Positions 52,349 to 60,110 of a DNA stretch of 64,000 nt are shown here, piece after piece. The notes under the pieces were generated by a model. It made no database searches and had not been told where the DNA came from. It saw only the letters and a list, made by a program, of their open reading frames with translations. Each line of letters starts with the position of its first letter. Within the stretch, counting starts at the first letter, position 1. Source of the stretch: Hymenobacter jejuensis (GTDB lineage Bacteria > Bacteroidota > Bacteroidia > Cytophagales > Hymenobacteraceae); contig NZ_CP040896.1 in NCBI RefSeq assembly GCF_006337165.1, positions 620,001 to 684,000 of the forward strand, written 5' to 3'. Both the position numbers and the translations under genes were made by a program.

Positions 52349-53653
52349 ATGAAAAAACTCTCTTCTAACCTCACGTTTCAGGTTCTTACGGCGATCACGC
52401 TGGGCATTGTGGTCGGCAGCTTGTTCCCCACGTTTGGGGCGGCGCTCAAGCCCATCGGCGACACGTTCATCAACCTGATCAAGATGCTCATTGCGCCCAT
52501 CATTTTCCTGACCGTGGTGCTGGGCATCGGCAGCATGGGCGACATGAAAAAGGTGGGGCGCGTGGGCGGCAAGGCGCTGCTGTACTTCGAAATCGTGACG
52601 ACGTTGGCCCTCGTAATCGGCATCACGGCCGCCAACCTGGCGCAACCCGGCGTGGGCATCGACGCGCGGGCGTCGGTAGCTACTCAAACGGCCACGCAGG
52701 CCGCCGAAGCCTCCAAATACACAGCGCAGGCCAGCGAAATGAACTGGGTGGAATTTTTTACCCACATCGTGCCGCACAGCGTGGTTGGGGCGTTTGCCGA
52801 AGGCGACGTGCTGCAAGTCTTGCTGTTTGCGGTGTTGTTTGGCGTGGCCGTGGGGCGCATTCCGCGGCAGTACAGCGAGCCGCTGATGCAGACGTTCTCG
52901 CGCCTGTCGCACGCGACGTTTGGGGTGCTGGCGCTGGTGATGAAGCTGGCGCCGCTGGGGGCGTTTGGCGGCATGGCCTTCACCATTGGCAAGTACGGCA
53001 TTGCCACGCTGTTGCCGCTGGGCAAGCTGATGCTGGTGGTGTACCTAACCATGTTCCTATTCATTTTCGTGGTTCTGAACGCGGTCATGCGGTTTTACGG
53101 GCTCAGTTTGTGGCGCTATCTGGGCTTTATTCGCGAGGAAATTTTGCTGGTGCTGGGCACTTCGTCGTCGGAATCGGCTTTGCCGCGCATGATCGACAAG
53201 ATGGAGCGCTACGGCTGCTCGCGGTCGGTGGCGGGGTTGGTGATCCCGACGGGCTACTCGTTTAACCTCGACGGCACTTCCATCTACCTCTCCATTGCGA
53301 CTATTTTCCTGGCGCAGGCTTTCGGCATACAACTCCCAATCAGTCAGCAGCTTACCATAATCGGCATTTTGATGCTGACTTCGAAAGGCGCGGCGGGCGT
53401 GACGGGTTCGGGCTTTATTGTGCTGGCTTCTACGCTGGCGGCTACCAAAGTCATTCCAGTGGAAGGCGTAGCTCTTTTGCTCGGAGTTGATCGGTTTATG
53501 TCGGAGGCGCGGGCCATCACCAACGTGATCGGCAACGGCGTGGCCACGCTCATCATCGCCAAAAGCGAGAACGAGTTTGACGAAGCTAAGCACCAGTTGG
53601 CCCTCCAGGGACTTTCGGTGCCGGAAGAAGAAACGCTGGAAAAAGTGGCCTAA
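52349..53653 (+). CDS. Dicarboxylate/amino acid:cation symporter (DAACS family)
   Basis: 434 aa inner-membrane transporter that uses a Na+ or H+ gradient to import dicarboxylates or glutamate/aspartate. Hallmarks are present: [32 protein letters not shown] in the N-terminal half, the Ser-rich re-entrant loop [43 protein letters not shown] with the NxDGT cation/substrate motif, and [21 protein letters not shown]. Length and motifs match the DctA/GltP group. The upstream spacer holds the 84-bp palindrome. Confidence 0.93.
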   Translation: MKKLSSNLTFQVLTAITLGIVVGSLFPTFGAALKPIGDTFINLIKMLIAPIIFLTVVLGIGSMGDMKKVGRVGGKALLYFEIVTTLALVIGITAANLAQPGVGIDARASVATQTATQAAEASKYTAQASEMNWVEFFTHIVPHSVVGAFAEGDVLQVLLFAVLFGVAVGRIPRQYSEPLMQTFSRLSHATFGVLALVMKLAPLGAFGGMAFTIGKYGIATLLPLGKLMLVVYLTMFLFIFVVLNAVMRFYGLSLWRYLGFIREEILLVLGTSSSESALPRMIDKMERYGCSRSVAGLVIPTGYSFNLDGTSIYLSIATIFLAQAFGIQLPISQQLTIIGILMLTSKGAAGVTGSGFIVLASTLAATKVIPVEGVALLLGVDRFMSEARAITNVIGNGVATLIIAKSENEFDEAKHQLALQGLSVPEEETLEKVA

Positions 53654-53841
53654 ACGCAGGCTACGGGAGCTTCTGTCGCTCAAAAAACGTTTTGGCAAGC
53701 AGATGATGTGCTAAGGCTTTTGCAGCTACTTCCGAAGCACAATAGCTATTGAGGAGCCCTAGGAGTTTACTTCATAACATTCACATTATCAAATACTTAT
53801 AAATTACTAATTGCTTGGCTTGTGCCAGGCGCAAGTTGTTT

Positions 53842-54291
53842 ATGCCCGCTCTCCCACCCGACCTGCGCAAAGCCCTCCTCAATCTGCCGCAGAAGGAAAA
53901 AGACCAGCTGCTTTCCCGCCTCGTCAGCCAGGATTCGGTGCTGTGCGAACAGCTCACGTATCGGCTGCTGGAAGGCCCGGAGGCGCTGGAGGACCGCCGC
54001 GAATACCTGCGCCGCCAGATCGACGACCCGGTGCGGGGCTTCCACCAAAGCCCGAACGACTTGTTGCTGATTGTGAGGCAGTTGCAAGCGCGCATTGCGT
54101 ACCACGCCAAAATCACGGACGATGCGTTTGGGGAAGTAGACCTGACCGTGCGCCTGCTCAACCGTGTGTTTGAGCACCAGCCGCAAGTAGCAGCGGGCTT
54201 ATTGTTCAGTAATTGTTGGCCTTTTTCAGCATCCTTTCGCCGAAAAAGACAGTACATTGAAGTATCTCACCCGGAAGCTTGGCTGGCTTAG
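53842..54291 (+). CDS. Unknown 149-aa protein
   Basis: From the ATG at 53842 (MPALPPDLRKALLNLPQKEKDQLLSRLVSQD). Highly helical and charged through residue ~115 (EALEDRREYLRRQIDDPV, LLLIVRQLQARIAYHAKITDD), with a more hydrophobic tail (AAGLLFSNCWPFSASFRRK). No signal peptide. I recognise no family, though similar uncharacterised proteins occur in Hymenobacter. Followed 32 bp later by the next small gene, same strand. Confidence 0.6.
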   Translation: MPALPPDLRKALLNLPQKEKDQLLSRLVSQDSVLCEQLTYRLLEGPEALEDRREYLRRQIDDPVRGFHQSPNDLLLIVRQLQARIAYHAKITDDAFGEVDLTVRLLNRVFEHQPQVAAGLLFSNCWPFSASFRRKRQYIEVSHPEAWLA

Positions 54292-54322
54292 CTGCCCACG
54301 CCTTCTGCCAGTTGTTACGACC

Positions 54323-54637
54323 ATGACTTACACGCCCAAACCCGAACACATGCGCCCGCCGCAGCACCTGTCGGATGCCAACCTGCGCCAAGCGCTCGAA
54401 GAGCTGGATTCCAAAATCAAGACCTTGCGGAACCGGGCGCATGCCACCACGGCCAACTCGCATCATACGTACCATGAGCACATTGCGGCGCTGGAAGTAA
54501 AGCGCGCCAAGCTTGCCGAGCAGCTCGGCCCCGCCCCCGATACCGAACCCAACGGCTCCCACCACGAGCGCACGACATGGGAAGAAATCTGGCGCGGCAT
54601 CGAAGGCCTGCGCGACGATCTGCGCAACATTATTTAG
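54323..54637 (+). CDS. Unknown 104-aa helical protein
   Basis: From the ATG at 54323. The helix LRQALEELDSKIKTLRNRAHATTANSHHTYHEHIAALEVKRAKLAEQLGP is probably a coiled coil, and a C-terminal WEEIWRGIEGLRDDLRNII ends it. Cytoplasmic, no family recognised. Probably co-transcribed with the 149-aa gene. Confidence 0.6.
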   Translation: MTYTPKPEHMRPPQHLSDANLRQALEELDSKIKTLRNRAHATTANSHHTYHEHIAALEVKRAKLAEQLGPAPDTEPNGSHHERTTWEEIWRGIEGLRDDLRNII

Positions 54638-54843
54638 CTCTCGGTAGCTCCAAAGCGGCATCGATTTGGCCCCGTCCCGATTTTACGATCGAGGCGGGGC
54701 ATTTCTTTGCCTGGGCAGAACCATTCAGCCGGCTTTTTTACCGTTCGCATGGTCTTGCTACCGTTCCTTTAAATGTTGTTTCGCTGCGCAGCCGCCGACG
54801 CTAGGTTTGGGACATTATTTCACCTCTCAACCTCTCCTGCGTT

Positions 54844-55788
54844 ATGGAATTGCTGCTTACCCTCCGCCGCCACCTGCAAGCCATTGGGTTGCTGCTCGCC
54901 GTTTTTCTGCTGGCTTCGCTTGCCGCCCACGCCACCGACAACCCGGCTGCGCATCCCACTTTCACGGTAAAAGTGACGGGCAAAGGCCGCCCAATGCTGC
55001 TTATTCCGGGCCTCACTTGCCCTGGCGCCGTGTGGGACGAAACCGTAGCCCGCTACCAGAAAGACTACCAATGCCACGTCATCTCGCTGGCAGGGTTTGG
55101 CGGACAGCCGGCCTCACAGCCCGTTTCCGATCAATTTTTGCAAGATGCTCGAAATCAGATACTTACATATGTTAAAAGCGAAAAGCTTACGAAGCCAGTC
55201 GTGATCGGGCATAGCTTGGGCGGCTTCTTGGCCCTGTGGATGAGTGCCACCGACCCAAGCGCGCTCGGTCCGCTCGTTATTGTAGATTCCTTGCCGTTTC
55301 TGGCAGCGGTGCAAAATGCTAACCTGACTGCCGACGCGGCCAAGCCCATGGCTGAGGGAATGCGCCAGCAAATGCGCCAAGGCCACATGTCGGTGGCCCA
55401 ATCGCGGCAAATGTCGGCAGGACTGATGACCGATACGGCCCGCATTACGCAGGCCTCGCGCTGGAGTCAGCTCTCCGACCCCGCCACCGTAGCCCAAGCC
55501 ATGTACGACCTCTACACCACCGACTTGCGCCAGGATGTAGCTCGTATTCAGCAGCCTACCTTGGTGTTGGGTGCGTGGGCTGCTTACAAAGCTTACGGCT
55601 CTACAATGGAAAGCACCCGCGCCATTTATGAGCAGCAATACGCCAAGCTGCCCCAGCACCACATCGAAATGTCGGAAGCCGGCAAGCACTTTCTGATGTG
55701 GGACGACACGCAGTGGTTTTTTGCCCAAACGGATGCTTTTTTGAAGCAAAACGCGACGGCGAAGCGTGCGGGCAAAGTACGCTCCTAA
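54844..55788 (+). CDS. Exported alpha/beta-hydrolase
   Basis: 314 aa. Signal peptide region RRHLQAIGLLLAVFLLASLAAHATD. Hydrolase core: LLIPGLTCPGAVWDETVARYQKDYQCHVISLAGFGG (oxyanion strand and loop), VVIGHSLGGFLALWM with the nucleophile Ser, and a late His in SEAGKHFLMWDD. The region between carries a mostly helical cap (MAEGMRQQMRQGHMSVAQSRQ). Periplasmic serine hydrolase, substrate unknown. Two small genes precede it on the same strand, but the 206-bp gap argues for a separate promoter. Confidence 0.85.
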   Translation: MELLLTLRRHLQAIGLLLAVFLLASLAAHATDNPAAHPTFTVKVTGKGRPMLLIPGLTCPGAVWDETVARYQKDYQCHVISLAGFGGQPASQPVSDQFLQDARNQILTYVKSEKLTKPVVIGHSLGGFLALWMSATDPSALGPLVIVDSLPFLAAVQNANLTADAAKPMAEGMRQQMRQGHMSVAQSRQMSAGLMTDTARITQASRWSQLSDPATVAQAMYDLYTTDLRQDVARIQQPTLVLGAWAAYKAYGSTMESTRAIYEQQYAKLPQHHIEMSEAGKHFLMWDDTQWFFAQTDAFLKQNATAKRAGKVRS

Positions 55789-55896
55789 CCACTGCCCAGC
55801 GAAAACAGCAAGCAACAGGTCAGGCTACGGTGAGTGAAGCCCGACAATTCAGTAGCGTTGCAGCTGATCTACTTCTCGATTCTGCATCTTTGCTTT

Positions 55897-56976
55897 ATGT
55901 CCGCCCTGAGCCGCCGTACCCGTCTTTATTGGAGCCTACAACTCGGGGGGTGGATAGCCTTTGGAGCGCTAGGCGTGGCGATGTACAGCATCTTTGGCAG
56001 GTTCATGTGGCTGGCGGTGAGGCTGGAAGCGTGCGTAGTCCTAACGATGCTTGCCTTGAGTCATGCACTGCGCGAATATGTGCGCCGCCACGCTTGGGTG
56101 ACCCTCCCCGCTGACAAGCTACTGCCGCGCCTGCTGGTTGCTTTGGGGGTGGTATCAGTAGTTAGCCAACTCATTATTGCTACGCTGGTGGTGTATGTAG
56201 TGCGTCCACCGGCGGCCGTGGGCGGCCCGGCCCCGTGGTATCAGTATATCGGCTACGGATTGCAGATTTTCGTCGTGATGCTCATCTGGTCGGGGCTGTA
56301 TTTTGGCGTACACTACCTCGATCGCTACAAGCAGGTGGAGATTGACAAGCTGAAGCTGGCCGTGGCCGTGCGCGAGGCCGAAATGCGCACCCTGAAAGCG
56401 CAGATCAACCCGCATTTCATGTTCAACGGCCTCAACAACATTCGGGCGCTGGTAACCGAAGACCCCAGCCGCGCCCGCCAAATGATCACGCATCTCTCTG
56501 ATTTGCTGCGCTATTCCATTCAGCTCAACAGCACCGAGCAAGTGCCCCTGGCCCGCGAGCTGGAAATCGTAGAGCATTACCTGGAGCTCGAAGCCGTGCA
56601 GCTGGAAGAGCGCCTCGCCTACTCGCTCGACGTCGAGCCTGCCGCCCTCGACGTGCTTATTCCGCCCATGACGCTGCAACTGCTGGTCGAAAACAGCATC
56701 AAGCACGGCATCGCCCCGCGGCCCGAAGGCGGCCAGATTACGCTCACGGCCCGTTGCGATGAAGCGCAAGAGGCGCTGTACGTAACCGTTAGTAATACAG
56801 GCACTTACGAAACTGATCCTACTCACGAAGGGGTGGGCCTGCGCAATGCCCGCGAGCGGCTACATCTGCTTTTCGGACCCAAAGCTGTGCTGGCCATCGA
56901 CAACGATTCTGACATGCCCAATACCGTAACGGCCTGCCTGCGCCTGCCCCTCATTCCCCAACCGCACCCGGCATGA
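55897..56976 (+). CDS. LytS-type sensor histidine kinase
   Basis: 359 aa from the ATG at 55897; a GTG at 55834 would add 21 residues. Four hydrophobic helices in the N-terminal half (WIAFGALGVAMYSIFGRFMWL, VALGVVSVVSQLIIATLVVYVV, YIGYGLQIFVVMLIWSGLYFGVHYL) form the membrane sensor. The HisK domain (PF06580) has LKAQINPHFMFNGLNNIRALVTED with the phospho-His in NPHF, and the ATPase part has LLVENSIKHGI and GVGLRNARERL. Overlaps the LytTR regulator by 4 bp, so the two form a two-component system. Signal unknown. Confidence 0.93.
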   Translation: MSALSRRTRLYWSLQLGGWIAFGALGVAMYSIFGRFMWLAVRLEACVVLTMLALSHALREYVRRHAWVTLPADKLLPRLLVALGVVSVVSQLIIATLVVYVVRPPAAVGGPAPWYQYIGYGLQIFVVMLIWSGLYFGVHYLDRYKQVEIDKLKLAVAVREAEMRTLKAQINPHFMFNGLNNIRALVTEDPSRARQMITHLSDLLRYSIQLNSTEQVPLARELEIVEHYLELEAVQLEERLAYSLDVEPAALDVLIPPMTLQLLVENSIKHGIAPRPEGGQITLTARCDEAQEALYVTVSNTGTYETDPTHEGVGLRNARERLHLLFGPKAVLAIDNDSDMPNTVTACLRLPLIPQPHPA

Positions 56977-57695
56977 ACGCCCTGCTCATCGACGACTCGC
57001 GCCTCGCCCGCACCGAGCTACGCCACTTGCTGCAAGCTTTCCCCGACGTCACGGTGGTCGGCGAAGCCAAAAACGCCGCCGAAGCCCGCGCCCAGATTCA
57101 GGCCCTGCGCCCCGATCTGCTGTTTCTCGACATCCAGATGCCCGGCGGCAGCGGCTTCGACCTGCTGGAATCGCTGGACGTGGCGCCGCAGGTGATTTTT
57201 ACCACTGCCTACGACGAATACGCCCTGCGCGCCTTCGAAGTCAGCGCGCTGGATTACCTGCTGAAGCCCGTACAGGAAAACCGGCTGGCGGCGGCATTGG
57301 AAAAAGCCCGGAATCAAACAGCGATGCCCGCCACGCCCGACGAAGCGGCCGCCCCACCGCTTTCGGCTCAGGATCAGGTATTTGTGAAAGACGGCGAGCG
57401 GTGCTGGTTTGTGCGGCTGGCCGATATCAAGCTTTTCGAAATCAACGGCAGCTACACGCAAATTTACTTCGAGGAGCACCGGCCGCTCATCCCGCGCACC
57501 TTGCAGCACCTCGAAACGCGCCTCGACCCGAAGGTGTTTTTCCGCGCCAACCGCCAGCAGATCATCAACCTAAAATGGATCGACACGATTGAGCCGTGGT
57601 TTAGCAACACGCTCAAAATCAAGCTCAAGCAAGGCCCCGAAGTAGAAGTTTCGCGCAAGCAGTCGGTGCTGTTTCGCGAGATGATGAGCTTGTAG
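56973..57695 (+). CDS. LytTR-family response regulator
   Basis: 240 aa. Receiver domain 1-120 with Asp53 in LLFLDIQMPGGSG as the phosphorylation site and acidic residues IDDSR near the start; FTTAYDEYALRAFEVSALDYLLKPV closes it. The LytTR DNA-binding domain at ~140-240 contains VFVKDGERCWFVRLADIKLFEINGSYTQIYF, LIPRTLQHLETRLDPKVFFRANRQQIINLKWI and VEVSRKQSVLFREMM. It binds direct repeats in target promoters. Start overlaps the kinase stop (ATGA). Strong terminator follows. Confidence 0.95.
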   Translation: MNALLIDDSRLARTELRHLLQAFPDVTVVGEAKNAAEARAQIQALRPDLLFLDIQMPGGSGFDLLESLDVAPQVIFTTAYDEYALRAFEVSALDYLLKPVQENRLAAALEKARNQTAMPATPDEAAAPPLSAQDQVFVKDGERCWFVRLADIKLFEINGSYTQIYFEEHRPLIPRTLQHLETRLDPKVFFRANRQQIINLKWIDTIEPWFSNTLKIKLKQGPEVEVSRKQSVLFREMMSL

Positions 57696-57725
57696 GAGTA
57701 GGCGTGTTCCAGCAAGGCATTCAAA

Positions 57726-57763
57726 CAAAAAGCCCCGATTCCGGCCGGAATCGGGGCTTTTTG
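57726..57763. terminator. Bidirectional terminator
   Basis: A perfect 19-bp inverted repeat (57726-57744 / 57745-57763) with A and T tails, between the LytTR gene and paaN. Confidence 0.92.
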
Positions 57764-57785
57764 CATCTATCTACCAATCAAATAC

Positions 57786-59453
57786 TTAAACAGCCGGCTC
57801 GCGGAAGCCTACCCACGTAAAGCGCTTGATCACAAACTCGGGGTTGGTGAAGGAGGCGTTGCCGGCGGGGTTGCCGCCCGTGACGTGAAAGTCGGAGAAG
57901 CCCGCGTTCTGATTCACGTAGATGCCGCCGGTGAGGTTGAAGCTTACCGGCGTGCCCGCCAGGCTCATCTCGTCCATGATTTGCTCTTTCACCTCTTGGT
58001 CGGTGGTGTAGGCTCCGCAGCTGATGGCACCGTGCTCGCGGGCCAACTGGGCCGCCAACCGAATGCTTTCCTGCGTGTCTTTGGTCTTGATAACCAACAT
58101 GATCGGGCCAAACAATTCCTGGCTGAACTGCTCCACGCGCGAGGCATCGACCTCGTGAATGCTGGGCGAGCACGTCCGGGCGTTCTTGAACGTGGGGTTG
58201 TCGACGGTGCCGTGGGCCAAGATGCTGCGGCCGCCGTCGAGGGCCAATTGCTGCACCCGTTCCTGCGTAGCCGAACTCTGGATGGCGCCCAACACATGCG
58301 GACCGGCTTTGGGGTTGGTAGCCAAACCCGTCACGGCCGCCGCGATTTTCTGCACCACTTCTTCGTAGGGCACTTGCTGGTCGCCCACTTTCACGCCGGT
58401 TTCGGGAATGAAAAAGTTCTGGGGCGCCGTGCACATCTGGCCCGAATACAAACTCACCGAGAACGCCAGGTTCTGAGCCACTTTGTCGAGGTCGTCGCAG
58501 GAGTCGAGGATGATGCTGTTGACGCCGGTTTTTTCGGTGAATACGGTTTTGCCCTTCAGGCTTTCCACGTAGTCGCCAAACTGCGAGCCGCCGGTGTAGT
58601 CAATGAGCTTCACCGCGGTATTTTCACACAAATCCTTGGTAATCAATCGATTATCAGCGTCAACTCCTAGCTGGCAAATATTAGGATCGAGGTTGTGTGC
58701 AGCCAATACTTTCTGCACTTCGGCCACCACAATGGCGATGGGCAACACGGCCTTCGGGTGCGGCTTGATGATGACGGGGTTGCCGGTTACCAGGCTAGCA
58801 AACATGCCCGGCACCGTGTTCCAGGTTGGGAAAGTCGAGCAGCCAATCACCAAGGCTACGCCTTTGGGCACGGCGCGCCAGGTTTTGTTGAGGGTGATGT
58901 TGTACTTGCCCATGGGCTTCTCCCAGCGGGTTTCCTCCGGGAAGCGCGTCTGTTCTTCGTAGCCGGCGGCAATGGCTTCCAGCGCGCGGTCGGCGGCGTG
59001 CGGCCCCGACGCCTGAAACGACATCATGTAGGCTTGGCCGGTGGTGTGCATGGTGGCGTAAGCGATCTCGAAGAAGCGGTCACGCATGCCGTCGAGGGCT
59101 TCGGTCAGGAGGGCGGCGCGCTGGGCCGGCTTGAGCTTGCGCCACTGATCAAACGCTTTTTGGGCGCGCTGCACCAGCGTTTCGGGCGAAAAAAACGGGT
59201 ATTTGACGCCCAGCGGCTGCTGCTCATAGGGCGATTCTTCCTGCCCTACCCATTGCTCGGGCTCGCTTTGCAGCAACTCCGTAAACTGCTGATTGCGGTG
59301 GGCCTCAAACTTTTCGCGGCCGAGGCGATCGGCGTCGGCGCCGTAGATGTCGGGAGAGGGATTTTCGGGGAAATGCGCGAAAAAAGTGCGTCCATGCAGG
59401 GCTTTGATCGCGTTGTCGAGGGTGGACTGGTGTTTTTGGGTGGTTTCAGTCAT
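57786..59453 (-). CDS. paaN: Phenylacetic acid degradation protein PaaN (aldehyde dehydrogenase-like)
   Basis: 555 aa. Aldehyde dehydrogenase superfamily member linked to the phenylacetyl-CoA ring-opening pathway. N-terminal LDNAIKALHGRTFFAHFPENPSP is typical for PaaN. The NAD-binding part has GVALVIGCSTFPTWNTVPGMFASLVTGNPVIIKPHP, the catalytic region FTEKTGVNS and SLYSGQMCTAPQNFF with the candidate nucleophile Cys, and a late GGIYVNQNAGFSDFHVTGGNPAGNAS. Length fits the family (~550 aa). No other paa gene is in the window, so pathway assignment rests on family identity. Confidence 0.87.
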   Translation of the reverse strand: MTETTQKHQSTLDNAIKALHGRTFFAHFPENPSPDIYGADADRLGREKFEAHRNQQFTELLQSEPEQWVGQEESPYEQQPLGVKYPFFSPETLVQRAQKAFDQWRKLKPAQRAALLTEALDGMRDRFFEIAYATMHTTGQAYMMSFQASGPHAADRALEAIAAGYEEQTRFPEETRWEKPMGKYNITLNKTWRAVPKGVALVIGCSTFPTWNTVPGMFASLVTGNPVIIKPHPKAVLPIAIVVAEVQKVLAAHNLDPNICQLGVDADNRLITKDLCENTAVKLIDYTGGSQFGDYVESLKGKTVFTEKTGVNSIILDSCDDLDKVAQNLAFSVSLYSGQMCTAPQNFFIPETGVKVGDQQVPYEEVVQKIAAAVTGLATNPKAGPHVLGAIQSSATQERVQQLALDGGRSILAHGTVDNPTFKNARTCSPSIHEVDASRVEQFSQELFGPIMLVIKTKDTQESIRLAAQLAREHGAISCGAYTTDQEVKEQIMDEMSLAGTPVSFNLTGGIYVNQNAGFSDFHVTGGNPAGNASFTNPEFVIKRFTWVGFREPAV

Positions 59454-59572
59454 GATGGGTTTTAGAAACTGACGGAATTAGTAAGGATAAGGGTAAAAAC
59501 TTGGTGGAATTTCCGCAAAACAACCCCTAAAGATGCACAACCAACGGCGCAAGCGTGCTTGGTTGGGGCTTT

Positions 59573-60031
59573 TCACAGAAAATATTCGGGGTAGTCTTTG
59601 TAAACTTTCAACAGATCGTCCTGCAACCGGCGCAGCGTGGCTTCGTCCTGGTTTTCGTCTAACAGCTCAATTTGCATCGCGTTCAATTGGCCCACGCAAA
59701 GGGTGGCTTTCGACTGATTCTCAGCGATTTTCAATCCGCTGCTGATGCCGGTGGCGGCCGTTCCGAGAAACGTGCAGATGGCAATCAGCCGGCACACATT
59801 TCGCCAGCCGGGCGGTAGTGTGCTGGGCACTTTACCGGTGGTTGCTTCTGCCACATTCGCCGCAACCAATTTGCCCTCCGCAGCGCTGTCGCCGGCCAGT
59901 GTGGTGGCCAGCAACCCGAAGAAAAGCGAAGCGACGAGCAGGGCAATGTTGAGCCGCCGGTACCGCCGCGCTTTCTTGCTCACGTCCGTCCGGCGTTGGC
60001 TTATTTCCGCCAGTAATGCTTCGCGCTTCAT
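59573..60031 (-). CDS. Unknown protein with two transmembrane segments (SLATT/DUF4231-like)
   Basis: 152 aa. A basic N-terminal helix (KREALLAEISQRRTDVSKKARRYRR) precedes two membrane spans at ~28-46 (NIALLVASLFFGLLATTLAG) and ~82-102 (VCRLIAICTFLGTAATGISSGL). It ends with a helical cytoplasmic part (AENQSKATLCVGQLNAMQIELLDENQDEATLRRLQDDLLKVYKDYPEYFL). The two-TM hairpin followed by a helix recalls SLATT-type membrane proteins, but I am not confident of the family. Divergent from the S8 peptidase. Confidence 0.6.
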   Translation of the reverse strand: MKREALLAEISQRRTDVSKKARRYRRLNIALLVASLFFGLLATTLAGDSAAEGKLVAANVAEATTGKVPSTLPPGWRNVCRLIAICTFLGTAATGISSGLKIAENQSKATLCVGQLNAMQIELLDENQDEATLRRLQDDLLKVYKDYPEYFL

Positions 60032-60110
60032 ACAACCAGTTGGGGGAAGGAATCACCCAAATTCAAGCTAAATTTACAGAATTGCCCTCGAATGCTTTGC
60101 TTGTTTGCCT

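Noticed and set aside
57885..59465. Two long plus-strand frames opposite paaN
   Set aside because: High-G+C shadow frames of a clearly conserved aldehyde dehydrogenase-like gene; no domain features.
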